From Thalassotalea sp. PP2-459 (lineage in GTDB: Bacteria; Pseudomonadota; Gammaproteobacteria; Enterobacterales; Alteromonadaceae), in the NCBI RefSeq assembly GCF_001913705.1, contig NZ_MKQD01000049.1:1-33972 (forward strand): a DNA stretch of 33,972 nucleotides, given 5' to 3'. The notes below the pieces were generated by a model. That model did no database searches and was not told where the DNA came from. It saw only the letters and a program-made list of their open reading frames with translations. This document shows positions 17,011 through 24,389 of the stretch, piece by piece. The position numbers and the translations under genes were made by a program. Each line of letters opens with the position of its first letter. Positions within the stretch are counted from its first letter, which is position 1.

Positions 17011-17034
17011 CACAACCCACTATGTTGAGTTATG
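17011..17034 (-). promoter_or_regulatory. trp leader pause hairpin (segments 1:2)
   Basis: On the minus strand, CATAACTCA (17034-17026) pairs over all nine positions with TGGGTTGTG (17019-17011), counting G-U pairs, with an ACATAG loop. Segment 1 lies immediately after the three Trp codons, inside the leader frame, as expected if a ribosome stalled at Trp codons masks it. Segment 2 also complements segment 3 of the terminator. Confidence 0.85.
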
Positions 17035-17076
17035 CCACCACCAAAGGTTCGTTGTTAAAGGTTTTGTTGTTTTCAT
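17020..17076 (-). CDS. trpL: trp operon leader peptide
   Basis: ATG 17076 to TAG 17022-17020 encodes MKTTKPLTTNLWWWHNST, 18 residues with three consecutive Trp codons (TGG TGG TGG). It is followed by a hairpin series ending in a U-tract terminator, then the DAHP synthase and trp genes. This is the architecture of ribosome-mediated attenuation: when charged tRNA-Trp is scarce, the ribosome stalls on the Trp codons, frees segment 2 to pair with segment 3, and the terminator does not form. The Shine-Dalgarno is only a purine tract (AAAAAAAG). The reading is convincing despite the short length, because Trp codons, spacing and RNA folds all agree. Confidence 0.93.
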   Translation of the reverse strand: MKTTKPLTTNLWWWHNST

Positions 17077-17084
17077 CTTTTTTT

Positions 17085-17101
17085 ATTGGCTAATAGCCAA
17101 T
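17085..17101. promoter_or_regulatory. 17-bp perfect palindrome upstream of trpL
   Basis: ATTGGCTAATAGCCAAT is a perfect inverted repeat nine bases upstream of the trpL start. It lies between the likely trp promoter and the leader peptide and also upstream of the divergent rnm gene. It could be an operator for one or both, or a hairpin in the leader RNA. It does not resemble the E. coli TrpR operator (no ACTAGT core) or the TyrR box. Confidence 0.55.
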
Positions 17102-17135
17102 TCCCATTTACAATGCGTCTGCCTAAATCCCCTAT

Positions 17136-17164
17136 AGAAAACCTTATTATGACCTTGATGTCAA
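17136..17164 (-). promoter_or_regulatory. Candidate trp operon promoter
   Basis: On the minus strand a perfect TTGACA (17164-17159) is followed at 17-base spacing by TTTTCT (17141-17136), a weak -10. TATAGG lies nearby at a less favourable 22-base spacing. It would give a leader of about 55 bases before trpL and overlaps the 5' end of the divergent rnm gene. Confidence 0.35.
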
Positions 17165-18018
17165 CCGAAAATTTAGCGAGCTTTTCCACGAAACGCGTTG
17201 ACTTACACAGTCATACTACATGTTCTGACGGCGGTCTTTCGCCTACAGAGCTGATAGACAGAGCCGTTAACTTTCAAATTGATGTGTTAGCTATCACCGA
17301 TCATGATACCGTAGCAGCGCTTGATATCGCTAAAGGTTATATTCAAGAAAAAAATTATCCATTAACAATCATTGATGGCATTGAAATATCAACTCGGTGG
17401 CATAATTTTGAAATTCATATTGTTGGGTTAAATATTCAAGCAGATCACCCTGCATTAGTGTCATTAATTCACTCACAGCAGCAAGCAAGAGAGTTACGTG
17501 CGACACTCATTGGTGAAAAACTCGCTAAATGCGGGTTTGATCATGTATATCAACAGGCAAAAGCACTCGCAGGTAAAGGGTCTATTACTCGTGCACACTT
17601 TGCAAAAGTGTTATTAAATCAAGGCCATATCAACCATATGCAAGCTGCATTTGATAAATATTTAGGCAAAGGTAAACGGGCATATGTTAAACCTCAGTGG
17701 TGTGATATTGAAAACGCAGTTGAGGCCATTCATCTAGCTGGGGGCAGCGCAGTAATCGCCCATCCTATTCGCTATGACATGACAACGAAATGGCTTCGGC
17801 GATTAGTGGTAGATTTTAAATCGTGTGGTGGTGACGGTTTAGAAATAGTTTTACCTCAAATGAATAACGAACAACGTAAATTAATGCTAAGCTTTTGTTT
17901 GGAGTATGATTTACTTTCATCGTTGGGATCAGACTTTCATTATCCAACTAAATGGGCTGATCTTGGTAAAAATTTAGTGCTTCCAGAACAAGCAATGCCG
18001 ATTTGGCAAGCTTGGTAA
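17158..18018 (+). CDS. rnm: PHP-domain 5'-3' exoribonuclease (RNase AM type)
   Basis: A 286-residue protein of the PHP phosphoesterase fold, with metal-binding motifs DLHSHTTCSDG, ITDHDT, GIEIS, VIAHPIRY and the final GSDFHYP. It corresponds to E. coli YciV (RNase AM, previously trpH), which trims 5' ends of small RNA fragments including rRNA. In E. coli too it lies divergent from the trp operon and next to yciO, supporting the assignment. The frame is open to TTG 17086, but that would begin within the palindrome upstream of trpL. ATG 17158 (MSTENLAS) gives the normal family N-terminus, with ATG 17149 and 17113 as alternatives, none with a strong Shine-Dalgarno. The start is therefore uncertain, the identity much less so. 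Confidence 0.88.
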   Translation: MSTENLASFSTKRVDLHSHTTCSDGGLSPTELIDRAVNFQIDVLAITDHDTVAALDIAKGYIQEKNYPLTIIDGIEISTRWHNFEIHIVGLNIQADHPALVSLIHSQQQARELRATLIGEKLAKCGFDHVYQQAKALAGKGSITRAHFAKVLLNQGHINHMQAAFDKYLGKGKRAYVKPQWCDIENAVEAIHLAGGSAVIAHPIRYDMTTKWLRRLVVDFKSCGGDGLEIVLPQMNNEQRKLMLSFCLEYDLLSSLGSDFHYPTKWADLGKNLVLPEQAMPIWQAW

Positions 18019-18086
18019 GTATGTATAAATAACGTTTTATCGGTGTTGGTGGCTTTTGTAGTAGCGCAAATTATAAGGAACACGAT

Positions 18087-18707
18087 ATGAGTCAATTTTT
18101 TTATGTACACCCTGATAATCCACAGGGACGTTTAATGAAGCAAGCGGCTGAAATTATTCACCAAGGTGGCGTTATTGTATATCCCACTGATTCTGGCTAT
18201 GCCTTGGGGTGCCATATTGGCGATAAAAAAGCGCTTGATAGAATATGTCGTATTCGCGATATTAATAAAGATCATAACTTTACTTTAGTCTGTAAAGATT
18301 TATCTGAATTGTCTGAGTACGCAAGAGTTGATAATACGGCATTTAGACTATTGAAAAATAATACGCCTGGCGCGTACACCTTTATCTTTAAAGCCAGCAA
18401 AGAAGTGCCAAAACGGTTAATGAATCCGAAGAAAAGAACGATAGGCATCAGAGTTCCAAACAGCGCAATTGTACAAGAATTATTAGCTGCACTAGAAGAG
18501 CCTATTATGTCCACTAGCTTAATTATGCCGGGTAATTCAATGGCTGAGTTTGATCCTGAAGAAATTAGAGATAAGTTAGAACATCAAGTAGATTTAATTA
18601 TTCATGGTGGACACCTAGGGGAACATCCAACAACAGTCGTTGATTTTTCCGAGGGAGATGGGCAAATTATTCGCGTTGGTGAAGGTGACCCAACCCCCTT
18701 CGAGTAG
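18087..18707 (+). CDS. yciO: YciO family protein (Sua5/YrdC-like fold)
   Basis: A 206-residue protein of the YrdC/Sua5 fold, whose members make threonylcarbamoyl-AMP for tRNA t6A modification. The N-terminal GGVIVYPTDSGYALGC, IKDKNH-like region (RIRDINKDHNFTLVCKDL) and IGIRVPNS fit the YciO branch. YciO proteins are related to TsaC, but their physiological role is less certain. The gene follows rnm by about 70 bases, as in E. coli. An AAGGAACACGAT Shine-Dalgarno precedes ATG 18087. Family is secure; enzymatic activity in the cell is inferred only by homology. Confidence 0.92.
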   Translation: MSQFFYVHPDNPQGRLMKQAAEIIHQGGVIVYPTDSGYALGCHIGDKKALDRICRIRDINKDHNFTLVCKDLSELSEYARVDNTAFRLLKNNTPGAYTFIFKASKEVPKRLMNPKKRTIGIRVPNSAIVQELLAALEEPIMSTSLIMPGNSMAEFDPEEIRDKLEHQVDLIIHGGHLGEHPTTVVDFSEGDGQIIRVGEGDPTPFE

Positions 18708-18739
18708 TGTATTTTAAATGAGAAAGTTAAGGTAATAAT

Positions 18740-19573
18740 TTGGTTGATTCCACACATACAGCAGGTGAAATGCAGCAACAAGTATTGCCGTTTGCGCTTA
18801 TTCGTGGTGAAGCGATCATTGAAAAACCCCAAGACTTATTTATTCCTCCAAATGCGTTAGAAGTTATTTTAGAGTCTTTTGAAGGTCCTCTTGATTTACT
18901 GTTGTATCTGATAAAAAAACAAAAACTAGATATACTTGATTTACCTATTGCTCCGATTACAACGCAATACATGCATTATGTTGCACTGATGGAAGAGCTT
19001 AATATGGAGCTGGCATCTGAATACCTTGTCATGGCTTCAATTCTTGCTGAAATTAAATCCAAATTGTTATTACCTAAACAACCCATTGAAGACGAAGAGT
19101 ACGATCCGCGTGCCGAGTTAATTAAGCGGTTAAAAGAATACGAAGTGATTAAACAAGCAGCGGAATCTATTGACCAGCTTCCTCGTCTTGAACGGGATTA
19201 TTTCTGTGCAAAAGCAAGTTTATCTTCCAGTATTGACATAGAAACAGTATTACCTCAAATTGCTTGGCAAGAACTTGTACAAGCGCTACAGGGAGTATTA
19301 GCGCGAAACCAAGCATTTGAACATCATCAAATTACGAAAGAAGTGTTATCTACTCGAGAACGAATGACAATGATTCTATCGACACTGGAGAATAATAATG
19401 CATCTGCCTTTACGCCATTTGAACAGCTTTTTCAATTTGATGAAGGACGTCAAGGTGTATTGGTTACTTTTCTTGCTATTTTAGAGTTATTAAAAATGCA
19501 ACGAATTGAATGCCAGCAATCACAACAGTTAGGTGTTATATACATAAGGTTGCAGGAGATAAAAGATGAATGA
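18740..19573 (+). CDS. scpA: Segregation and condensation protein A
   Basis: A 277-residue kleisin subunit that bridges the SMC ATPase heads with ScpB in chromosome condensation. FEGPLDLLLYLIKKQKLDILDLPI is the typical N-terminal kleisin helix region; EYLVMASILAEIKSKLLLP follows, and a winged-helix C-terminus ends in VTFLAILELLKMQRIECQQ. The likely start is TTG 18740, with AAGG about 8 bases upstream; ATG 18770 (MQQQVLPF) is an alternative. It overlaps scpB by eight bases. No smc or mksB gene is present in this window, so the partner must lie elsewhere. Confidence 0.93.
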   Translation: MVDSTHTAGEMQQQVLPFALIRGEAIIEKPQDLFIPPNALEVILESFEGPLDLLLYLIKKQKLDILDLPIAPITTQYMHYVALMEELNMELASEYLVMASILAEIKSKLLLPKQPIEDEEYDPRAELIKRLKEYEVIKQAAESIDQLPRLERDYFCAKASLSSSIDIETVLPQIAWQELVQALQGVLARNQAFEHHQITKEVLSTRERMTMILSTLENNNASAFTPFEQLFQFDEGRQGVLVTFLAILELLKMQRIECQQSQQLGVIYIRLQEIKDE

Positions 19574-20183
19574 TGCAGCTAACCTGATGTCAGATTCACA
19601 GCTCAAATGTTTAATTGAAGCAGCCTTATTTACTGCAGATAAACCATTATCGCTTCAATGGCTTCAAAGCCATACACTTGCTGAATTACACATAAAGAAT
19701 AAAGTTGTGAAGCGTATTTTGAATGAGTTACAACAAGATTATGAGCAAAGAGGGGTAAACTTAATAGAGGTTGCTTCTGGTTATCGTTTTCAAGTCCCCC
19801 TTGAACTCAGTGAAAAAATAGCTCAAGTTGCTCAAAACAAACCGAGTAAATATTCTCGGGCATTATTAGAAACCATAGCGTTAATCGCTTACCGACAACC
19901 TATTACACGTGCAGAAATTGAACAAATTCGAGGTGTGGCGGTGAGTAGCCAAATTATTAGAACGTTAACTGAAAGAGAGTGGATAACTGTTATTGGTCAA
20001 AAAGAAGTGCCGGGTAAGCCTTCACTTTATGCAACCACGAAACAATTTTTAGATTATTTTTCATTAAATTCGCTAGAACAGTTACCTGATTTACTACCGA
20101 TCGCAGATTCTGCTATCAACCAAGCGGGGATACAAGATATAATGCATTCTCATGATACACTGACAAAAGAGACAGAGACTTAA
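19566..20183 (+). CDS. scpB: Segregation and condensation protein B
   Basis: A 205-residue tandem winged-helix protein that binds ScpA in the SMC-ScpAB complex. LKCLIEAALFTADKPLS opens the first winged helix, and SRALLETIALIAYRQPITRAEIEQIRGV is the family signature in the second. GKPSLYATTKQFLDYFSL is also characteristic. It overlaps the end of scpA by eight bases, with a GGAGATAAAAG Shine-Dalgarno inside scpA, so the two are co-translated. The C-terminal tail after residue 185 is acidic and probably flexible. Confidence 0.94.
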   Translation: MNDAANLMSDSQLKCLIEAALFTADKPLSLQWLQSHTLAELHIKNKVVKRILNELQQDYEQRGVNLIEVASGYRFQVPLELSEKIAQVAQNKPSKYSRALLETIALIAYRQPITRAEIEQIRGVAVSSQIIRTLTEREWITVIGQKEVPGKPSLYATTKQFLDYFSLNSLEQLPDLLPIADSAINQAGIQDIMHSHDTLTKETET

Positions 20184-20225
20184 CAATACATCAATATTGT
20201 GCTGTTACTGCCGGGAAATAAAACG

Positions 20226-21089
20226 ATGTCAGAAAAACTACAAAAAGTACTTGCTAGGGCAGGTAAAGGCTCTCGCCGAGAATTGGAAACAATGATCAGT
20301 GCAGGCCGAGTAAGTGTTGACGGTAAAGTTGCAAAACTTGGTGACCGCGTTGAAGGTAATGAACAAATTCGCCTTGACGGTCATAACGTTAGCATTCAGC
20401 AATCAGAAGAAGAGATTTGCCGTGTTTTAATGTACAACAAACCTGAAGGTGAAATGTGTACACGTAAAGATCCTGAAGGCAGACCAACGGTGTTTGATCG
20501 GCTACCGCCTTTAGAGGATTCTCGTTGGATAGCCGTTGGCCGTTTAGATATCAATACCTCAGGTATGTTACTATTTACCACAGACGGTGACTTAGCCAAT
20601 CGATTAATGCATCCATCACGGAAAGTTGAACGCGAATATGCTGTAAGAGTATTTGGTGAAGTAGATGATGCCATGTTACAGCGTTTGAAAAACGGCGTAA
20701 AATTAGAAGATGGCCCAGCAAAATTCCAAGAAATTTATTATCGTGGTGGCGAAGGGCGAAATCATTGGTTTCATGTGGTGATTTCTGAAGGGCGAAACCG
20801 TGAAGTTAGACGTTTATGGGAAAGCCAAGACGTTCAAGTGAGCCGCCTTATTCGTGTCAGGTATGGCGATCTTGAATTACAACGTCAATTGCCTTCGGGT
20901 GGCTGGACTGAATTGGCATTAAAAGACGTTAATTATTACCGTCAACTGGTTGGCTTACCTATTGAGCGAAAATCGAAAGTAAAAGTTGATGAAAAAGCGA
21001 TTGATAATGCAAAAGCACGACGTATTCGTCGTAGTGTAAAAAAACATCAGCATCGCAGCATACAAAAAACAAGACGAAGAAGAAGTTAG
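20226..21089 (+). CDS. rluB: 23S rRNA pseudouridine(2605) synthase
   Basis: A 287-residue enzyme that isomerises U2605 of 23S rRNA. An N-terminal S4 RNA-binding domain ([18 protein letters not shown] onward) precedes the RsuA-type catalytic domain. [18 protein letters not shown] holds the catalytic Asp108. The C-terminal tail is strongly basic ([16 protein letters not shown]). I start at ATG 20226 (MSEKLQKVL), because the nine extra residues possible from 20199 are not family-like. It lies downstream of scpAB, a common arrangement in gammaproteobacteria. RluB and the related RluE/RluF differ in substrate; size, S4 domain and context favour RluB. Confidence 0.93.
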   Translation: MSEKLQKVLARAGKGSRRELETMISAGRVSVDGKVAKLGDRVEGNEQIRLDGHNVSIQQSEEEICRVLMYNKPEGEMCTRKDPEGRPTVFDRLPPLEDSRWIAVGRLDINTSGMLLFTTDGDLANRLMHPSRKVEREYAVRVFGEVDDAMLQRLKNGVKLEDGPAKFQEIYYRGGEGRNHWFHVVISEGRNREVRRLWESQDVQVSRLIRVRYGDLELQRQLPSGGWTELALKDVNYYRQLVGLPIERKSKVKVDEKAIDNAKARRIRRSVKKHQHRSIQKTRRRRS

Positions 21090-21096
21090 GTTTACT

Positions 21097-22239
21097 GTGG
21101 TAGAACATTTAATAACAGATCAACAAGCACTCAATGAGTTGTGCCTTCGCTTTTCGACAAAAGATGTGGTTGCAATTGATACTGAATTTGTTCGTACGCG
21201 CACGTATTTTCCTAAATTAGGCTTACTACAATTATGTGATGGCGAAGTTGTTGCCTTAATTGATCCATTATCGATAGCAGATTTATCGCCAGTTTGGCAA
21301 CTGATTGAAAATCCAAAGATCACAAAAGTACTCCATGCCTGTTCTGAAGATGTGGAGATTTTTGTTAATCAGGGAAATTGTTCGCCACAAAATATCATTG
21401 ATAGCCAAATTGTCATGAGCTTTCTAGGGCATGGGTTATCAATGGGTTATGCCGCCATGATCAAGCATTATCTCGATATCGATCTTGATAAATCAGATTC
21501 ACGCACCGACTGGATCAAGCGACCTCTAACTGATAGACAGTTAGTTTATGCAAGTGCCGATGTTACACATTTAATTACGGTATACCCATTGTTACTTGAT
21601 GATATTGAAAAAACGGCTTGGTTAAGTGCAGCAAAAATTGAATCTACGCAGCTTATTGCGAAAAAACAACAAAAAATAGATGAAAATAACCTATATAAAA
21701 ATGTTAAAACAAGCTGGCGTCTTAACGCAAAACAGCTTAATAATTTAAAATATTTAGCGCGTTGGCGATATCAACAAGCATTAAAACGCGATTTGCCGTT
21801 AAGCTTTGTTGCAAAAGATAATACGCTCATGGGGTTAGCTCAATATGCACCAAAAAGCATGAGTGCTATGCTAAATATTGAAGGCGTTGATACGCTAGAC
21901 ATTCGCCATAAAGGCAAACAAATGCTTAGGGTGTTAGAAGAAGCTAGCAAGGTAAGTGCTGAGGATTACCCTGAGAAAATAAAGCGTTTAGATCAATGTA
22001 CTGGTTATAAGCAGTTATACAAAAAAGTGAAAAACTATGTATCTTCTGTTGCTGTAGACAGTCAAATACCAGTAGAAAATTTGGCATCTAAAAAACAAAT
22101 AAATCAACTGTTATCTTGGTATTACGAGTTGTCACCATCAACGGCTGATATAGACATTTTGCAAACATGGCGTGGTGAGCTATTTGGTGAGGATTTACTA
22201 CAACATGCGAAAAATCAATTTAGTTCATTACCGTTGTAA
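21097..22239 (+). CDS. rnd: Ribonuclease D
   Basis: A 380-residue 3'-5' exoribonuclease that trims tRNA and other small RNA precursors. DEDD-family exonuclease motifs are AIDTEFVRTRTYFP (Exo I), ACSEDVEIF with DSQIVMSFLGHG (Exo II), and YASADVTHL (Exo III). A first HRDC domain is visible at about 205-285 (RLNAKQLNNLKYLARWR, then KDNTLMGLA), with a second, weaker helical domain after it. The start is GTG 21097, preceded by TTAGG; it lies seven bases after rluB, so co-transcription is likely. Confidence 0.94.
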   Translation: MVEHLITDQQALNELCLRFSTKDVVAIDTEFVRTRTYFPKLGLLQLCDGEVVALIDPLSIADLSPVWQLIENPKITKVLHACSEDVEIFVNQGNCSPQNIIDSQIVMSFLGHGLSMGYAAMIKHYLDIDLDKSDSRTDWIKRPLTDRQLVYASADVTHLITVYPLLLDDIEKTAWLSAAKIESTQLIAKKQQKIDENNLYKNVKTSWRLNAKQLNNLKYLARWRYQQALKRDLPLSFVAKDNTLMGLAQYAPKSMSAMLNIEGVDTLDIRHKGKQMLRVLEEASKVSAEDYPEKIKRLDQCTGYKQLYKKVKNYVSSVAVDSQIPVENLASKKQINQLLSWYYELSPSTADIDILQTWRGELFGEDLLQHAKNQFSSLPL

Positions 22240-22293
22240 TATCAGTAATGATTTCATTATAGATATTATCAAATAATCATTTTAGGTTTTATT

Positions 22294-22584
22294 ATGCTAA
22301 CGGCTGTATATAAAAGTGCGAAAAAAGCAGAAACATATTTATTTATTAAGCAACGTGATGATTTTTCACAAGTGCCTGAAACATTAATGGCGGTTTTTGG
22401 AAAACCAGAATTAGTCACGATTATCAATTTAAATGCAAAAACCAAATTAGGTTTTGCTGATATAGTGAAAGTACAAGAAAGTTTAACTACCCAGGGCTAT
22501 TATTTACAGTTACCACCACCGAAAGAAGATTTACTTGCTGCACATAAAGCCAGTAAATTAGATACGTTTAACGAAGATCTATAA
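22294..22584 (+). CDS. ycgL: YcgL family protein
   Basis: A 96-residue protein of the small YcgL (UPF0745) family. The start MLTAVYKSAKKAETYLFI, the PETLMAVFGKPELV segment and the GYYLQLPPPKEDLLAAHKA ending are characteristic. It is a compact alpha/beta protein with no known catalytic residues and no signal peptide. Its function is not established. The position after rnd and before ycgN-type genes recurs in related gammaproteobacteria. The next gene begins within 13 bases of its stop. Confidence 0.92.
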   Translation: MLTAVYKSAKKAETYLFIKQRDDFSQVPETLMAVFGKPELVTIINLNAKTKLGFADIVKVQESLTTQGYYLQLPPPKEDLLAAHKASKLDTFNEDL

Positions 22585-22596
22585 GTGTTATTACCG

Positions 22597-23631
22597 ATGA
22601 AAAATAAAACTTCTTGCTACTTTTTAACCATTACATTATCAATTTTTAGTACAGTTACAGCTGCTAAAGAATTAACCGAAAGTAACTTTGTAAAATATGT
22701 TGAACTATTAAAAGCAGAAGCACAACAAAAAGGCTTTTCTACGCAACTTATTGAAGAAAGTTTTGCGAATGTTACTTTTCATAAACGAGCTGTAAAAGCA
22801 GATAGAAGCCAACCGGAAAAAGTTGAAACACTAGATACTTATTTACCGAAACGGGTGCCTGATTGGAAAGTAAATAAAGCGAGAGCATTATATAAAGAAA
22901 ATGAAACTGTTCTAAGAAAAATAAATGAACAATACGGTGTTCAGCCAAGATTTATTGTTGCGCTGTGGGGGTTAGAAACGAACTTCGGGAAAATAATGGG
23001 CAATTATAATGTTATTTCGGCATTAAGTACGCTTGCCTTTGAAGGACGAAGAGAAGCTTTCTTTAAAAAAGAGTTATGGGCTGCTATGACAATATTGCAA
23101 CAAGGGCATATTGAAGCTGCAAATATGAAAGGTTCTTGGGCAGGCGCTATGGGGCAAAACCAATTTATGCCAAGCTCATTTTTAGCCTATGCTGTTGACG
23201 GTGATGGTGATGGTAAAAAAGATATTTGGGGTAATAAAGCAGATGTGTTTGCTTCCATGGCCAATTATCTTGTGCAAGAGGGCTGGAACGGGAATTACAC
23301 ATGGGGAAGACAGGTTTTATTACCTGAAGGGTTTGATTATAGCTTGGCGATCCCTAAAAACACTGGCGGTCGCTCAAACTGGTTAAAGGCGTGGGCGAAG
23401 CAAGAGAAGCCAATGGCAGAATGGCAAGCATTAGGTATTAGACGCACTGATGGTACAGATCTACCTAAAGTAGATATAAAGGCGGCATTGGTGTTTCCCG
23501 ATGATAAAAACGGTCGTGTTTATTTAGCTTATAACAATTATAAAAGTTTAATGCATTGGAATTTATCGTATTATTTCGTGAGTTCGGTAGGTCACTTATC
23601 TGATCGTATCAAATTTCCACCTATTCAATAG
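22597..23631 (+). CDS. MltB-family lytic murein transglycosylase, single domain
   Basis: A 344-residue exported enzyme. The signal peptide covers about residues 1-22, ending near TVTAAKE. The SLT_2/GH103 domain has LWGLETNFGKIMG with probable catalytic Glu127, GSWAGAMGQNQFMPS, an EF-hand-like acidic loop DGDGDGKKDIW at 201-211, and the C-terminal MHWNLSYYFVSSVG. No PG_binding_1 domain and no lipobox, so it differs from its paralogue at 3989. ATG 22597 is preferred; a GTG at 22585, immediately after the ycgL stop, would add four residues before the signal peptide. It is probably transcribed with ycgL and ycgN. Confidence 0.9.
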   Translation: MKNKTSCYFLTITLSIFSTVTAAKELTESNFVKYVELLKAEAQQKGFSTQLIEESFANVTFHKRAVKADRSQPEKVETLDTYLPKRVPDWKVNKARALYKENETVLRKINEQYGVQPRFIVALWGLETNFGKIMGNYNVISALSTLAFEGRREAFFKKELWAAMTILQQGHIEAANMKGSWAGAMGQNQFMPSSFLAYAVDGDGDGKKDIWGNKADVFASMANYLVQEGWNGNYTWGRQVLLPEGFDYSLAIPKNTGGRSNWLKAWAKQEKPMAEWQALGIRRTDGTDLPKVDIKAALVFPDDKNGRVYLAYNNYKSLMHWNLSYYFVSSVGHLSDRIKFPPIQ

Positions 23632-23650
23632 TGTCTAGAGGTTTACTATT

Positions 23651-24154
23651 TTGACATTACCTTTTTGGCAAACGAAGTCACTTAATGAAATGACACGTCA
23701 AGAGTGGGAGTCGCTGTGTGACGGTTGTGCAAAATGCTGTTTGCATAAATTTATCGATGATGAAAACACCACAGAAACAACTGAGTTACAACCCACAGAC
23801 TATATCGCCGATGGTGAGAATATGGTGTATGCCAATATAGCTTGTGATTTGTTAAATGATAAAACATGCCAATGCACGCAATACGCTAAAAGAACGACAT
23901 TAGTGCCAGATTGTGTGCAATTAACGCAAGATAACCTTGATGATGTGTTTTTCATGCCCCCAAGTTGTACTTATCGCAGGCTTAAAGAAGGACGAGGCAT
24001 GCCGTCATGGCATCCGTTGTTGCATAAAGGTAAAAAGTCAGCAATGCATAAAGCAGGTATGTCGGTACGTGGTAAAATTATTAAAGACAATGAAGTTGAT
24101 GTCGAATATTTTGATGATTATATCGTCACGTGGCCGTTAGCAGATATTGACTAG
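23651..24154 (+). CDS. ycgN: YcgN family cysteine-cluster protein
   Basis: A 167-residue protein of the YcgN (UPF0260) family. LCDGCAKCCLHKF near residues 22-34 gives the CxxCxxCC cluster, and further cysteines occur at DLLNDKTCQCTQY and PDCVQL, suggesting a metal or iron-sulphur site. The HPLLHKGKKSAMHKAGMSVRGK ending is family-typical. Function is unknown. The start is TTG 23651, with AGAGG about ten bases upstream. It lies 19 bases after the transglycosylase gene, with which it forms a likely operon. Confidence 0.9.
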   Translation: MTLPFWQTKSLNEMTRQEWESLCDGCAKCCLHKFIDDENTTETTELQPTDYIADGENMVYANIACDLLNDKTCQCTQYAKRTTLVPDCVQLTQDNLDDVFFMPPSCTYRRLKEGRGMPSWHPLLHKGKKSAMHKAGMSVRGKIIKDNEVDVEYFDDYIVTWPLADID

Positions 24155-24336
24155 AAGCACACGATAAAACGATGCCCCTGATGGATTAAAAATTGAAGAA
24201 GTAACTTCGAAAAGCAAACTAGGTTAGTTTTTAGGTGTATCCCCAAGAAATCTATACAGAGTTCTCAAAATCACTTTATCAGTAACGATAATTTAGCGAA
24301 ACAATTACCTTTTAAAAATAATAGGTTGCATTATTA

Positions 24337-24356
24337 TTCATCTTAATTAAGATGAA
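24337..24356. promoter_or_regulatory. 20-bp perfect palindrome upstream of a binding-protein gene
   Basis: TTCATCTTAATTAAGATGAA is a perfect inverted repeat 33 bases before ATG 24390. No T-run follows, so a terminator is unlikely. Its size and position fit a dimeric regulator's operator. The rest of the 24155-24389 gap shows no gene; a weak GAAG-CTTC hairpin lies near 24196-24209. Confidence 0.6.
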
Positions 24357-24389
24357 GTTAACGTTTTGTTTACATTTTGCAGTGATAAC

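Noticed and set aside
17085-17101. TrpR operator
   Set aside because: The palindrome lacks the ACTAGT core of known TrpR sites, so I list it only as an unidentified palindrome.
17086-17157. N-terminal extension of the PHP-domain protein from TTG 17086
   Set aside because: It would begin within the palindrome next to trpL, has no ribosome site, and the first 24 residues do not match the family's N-terminus.
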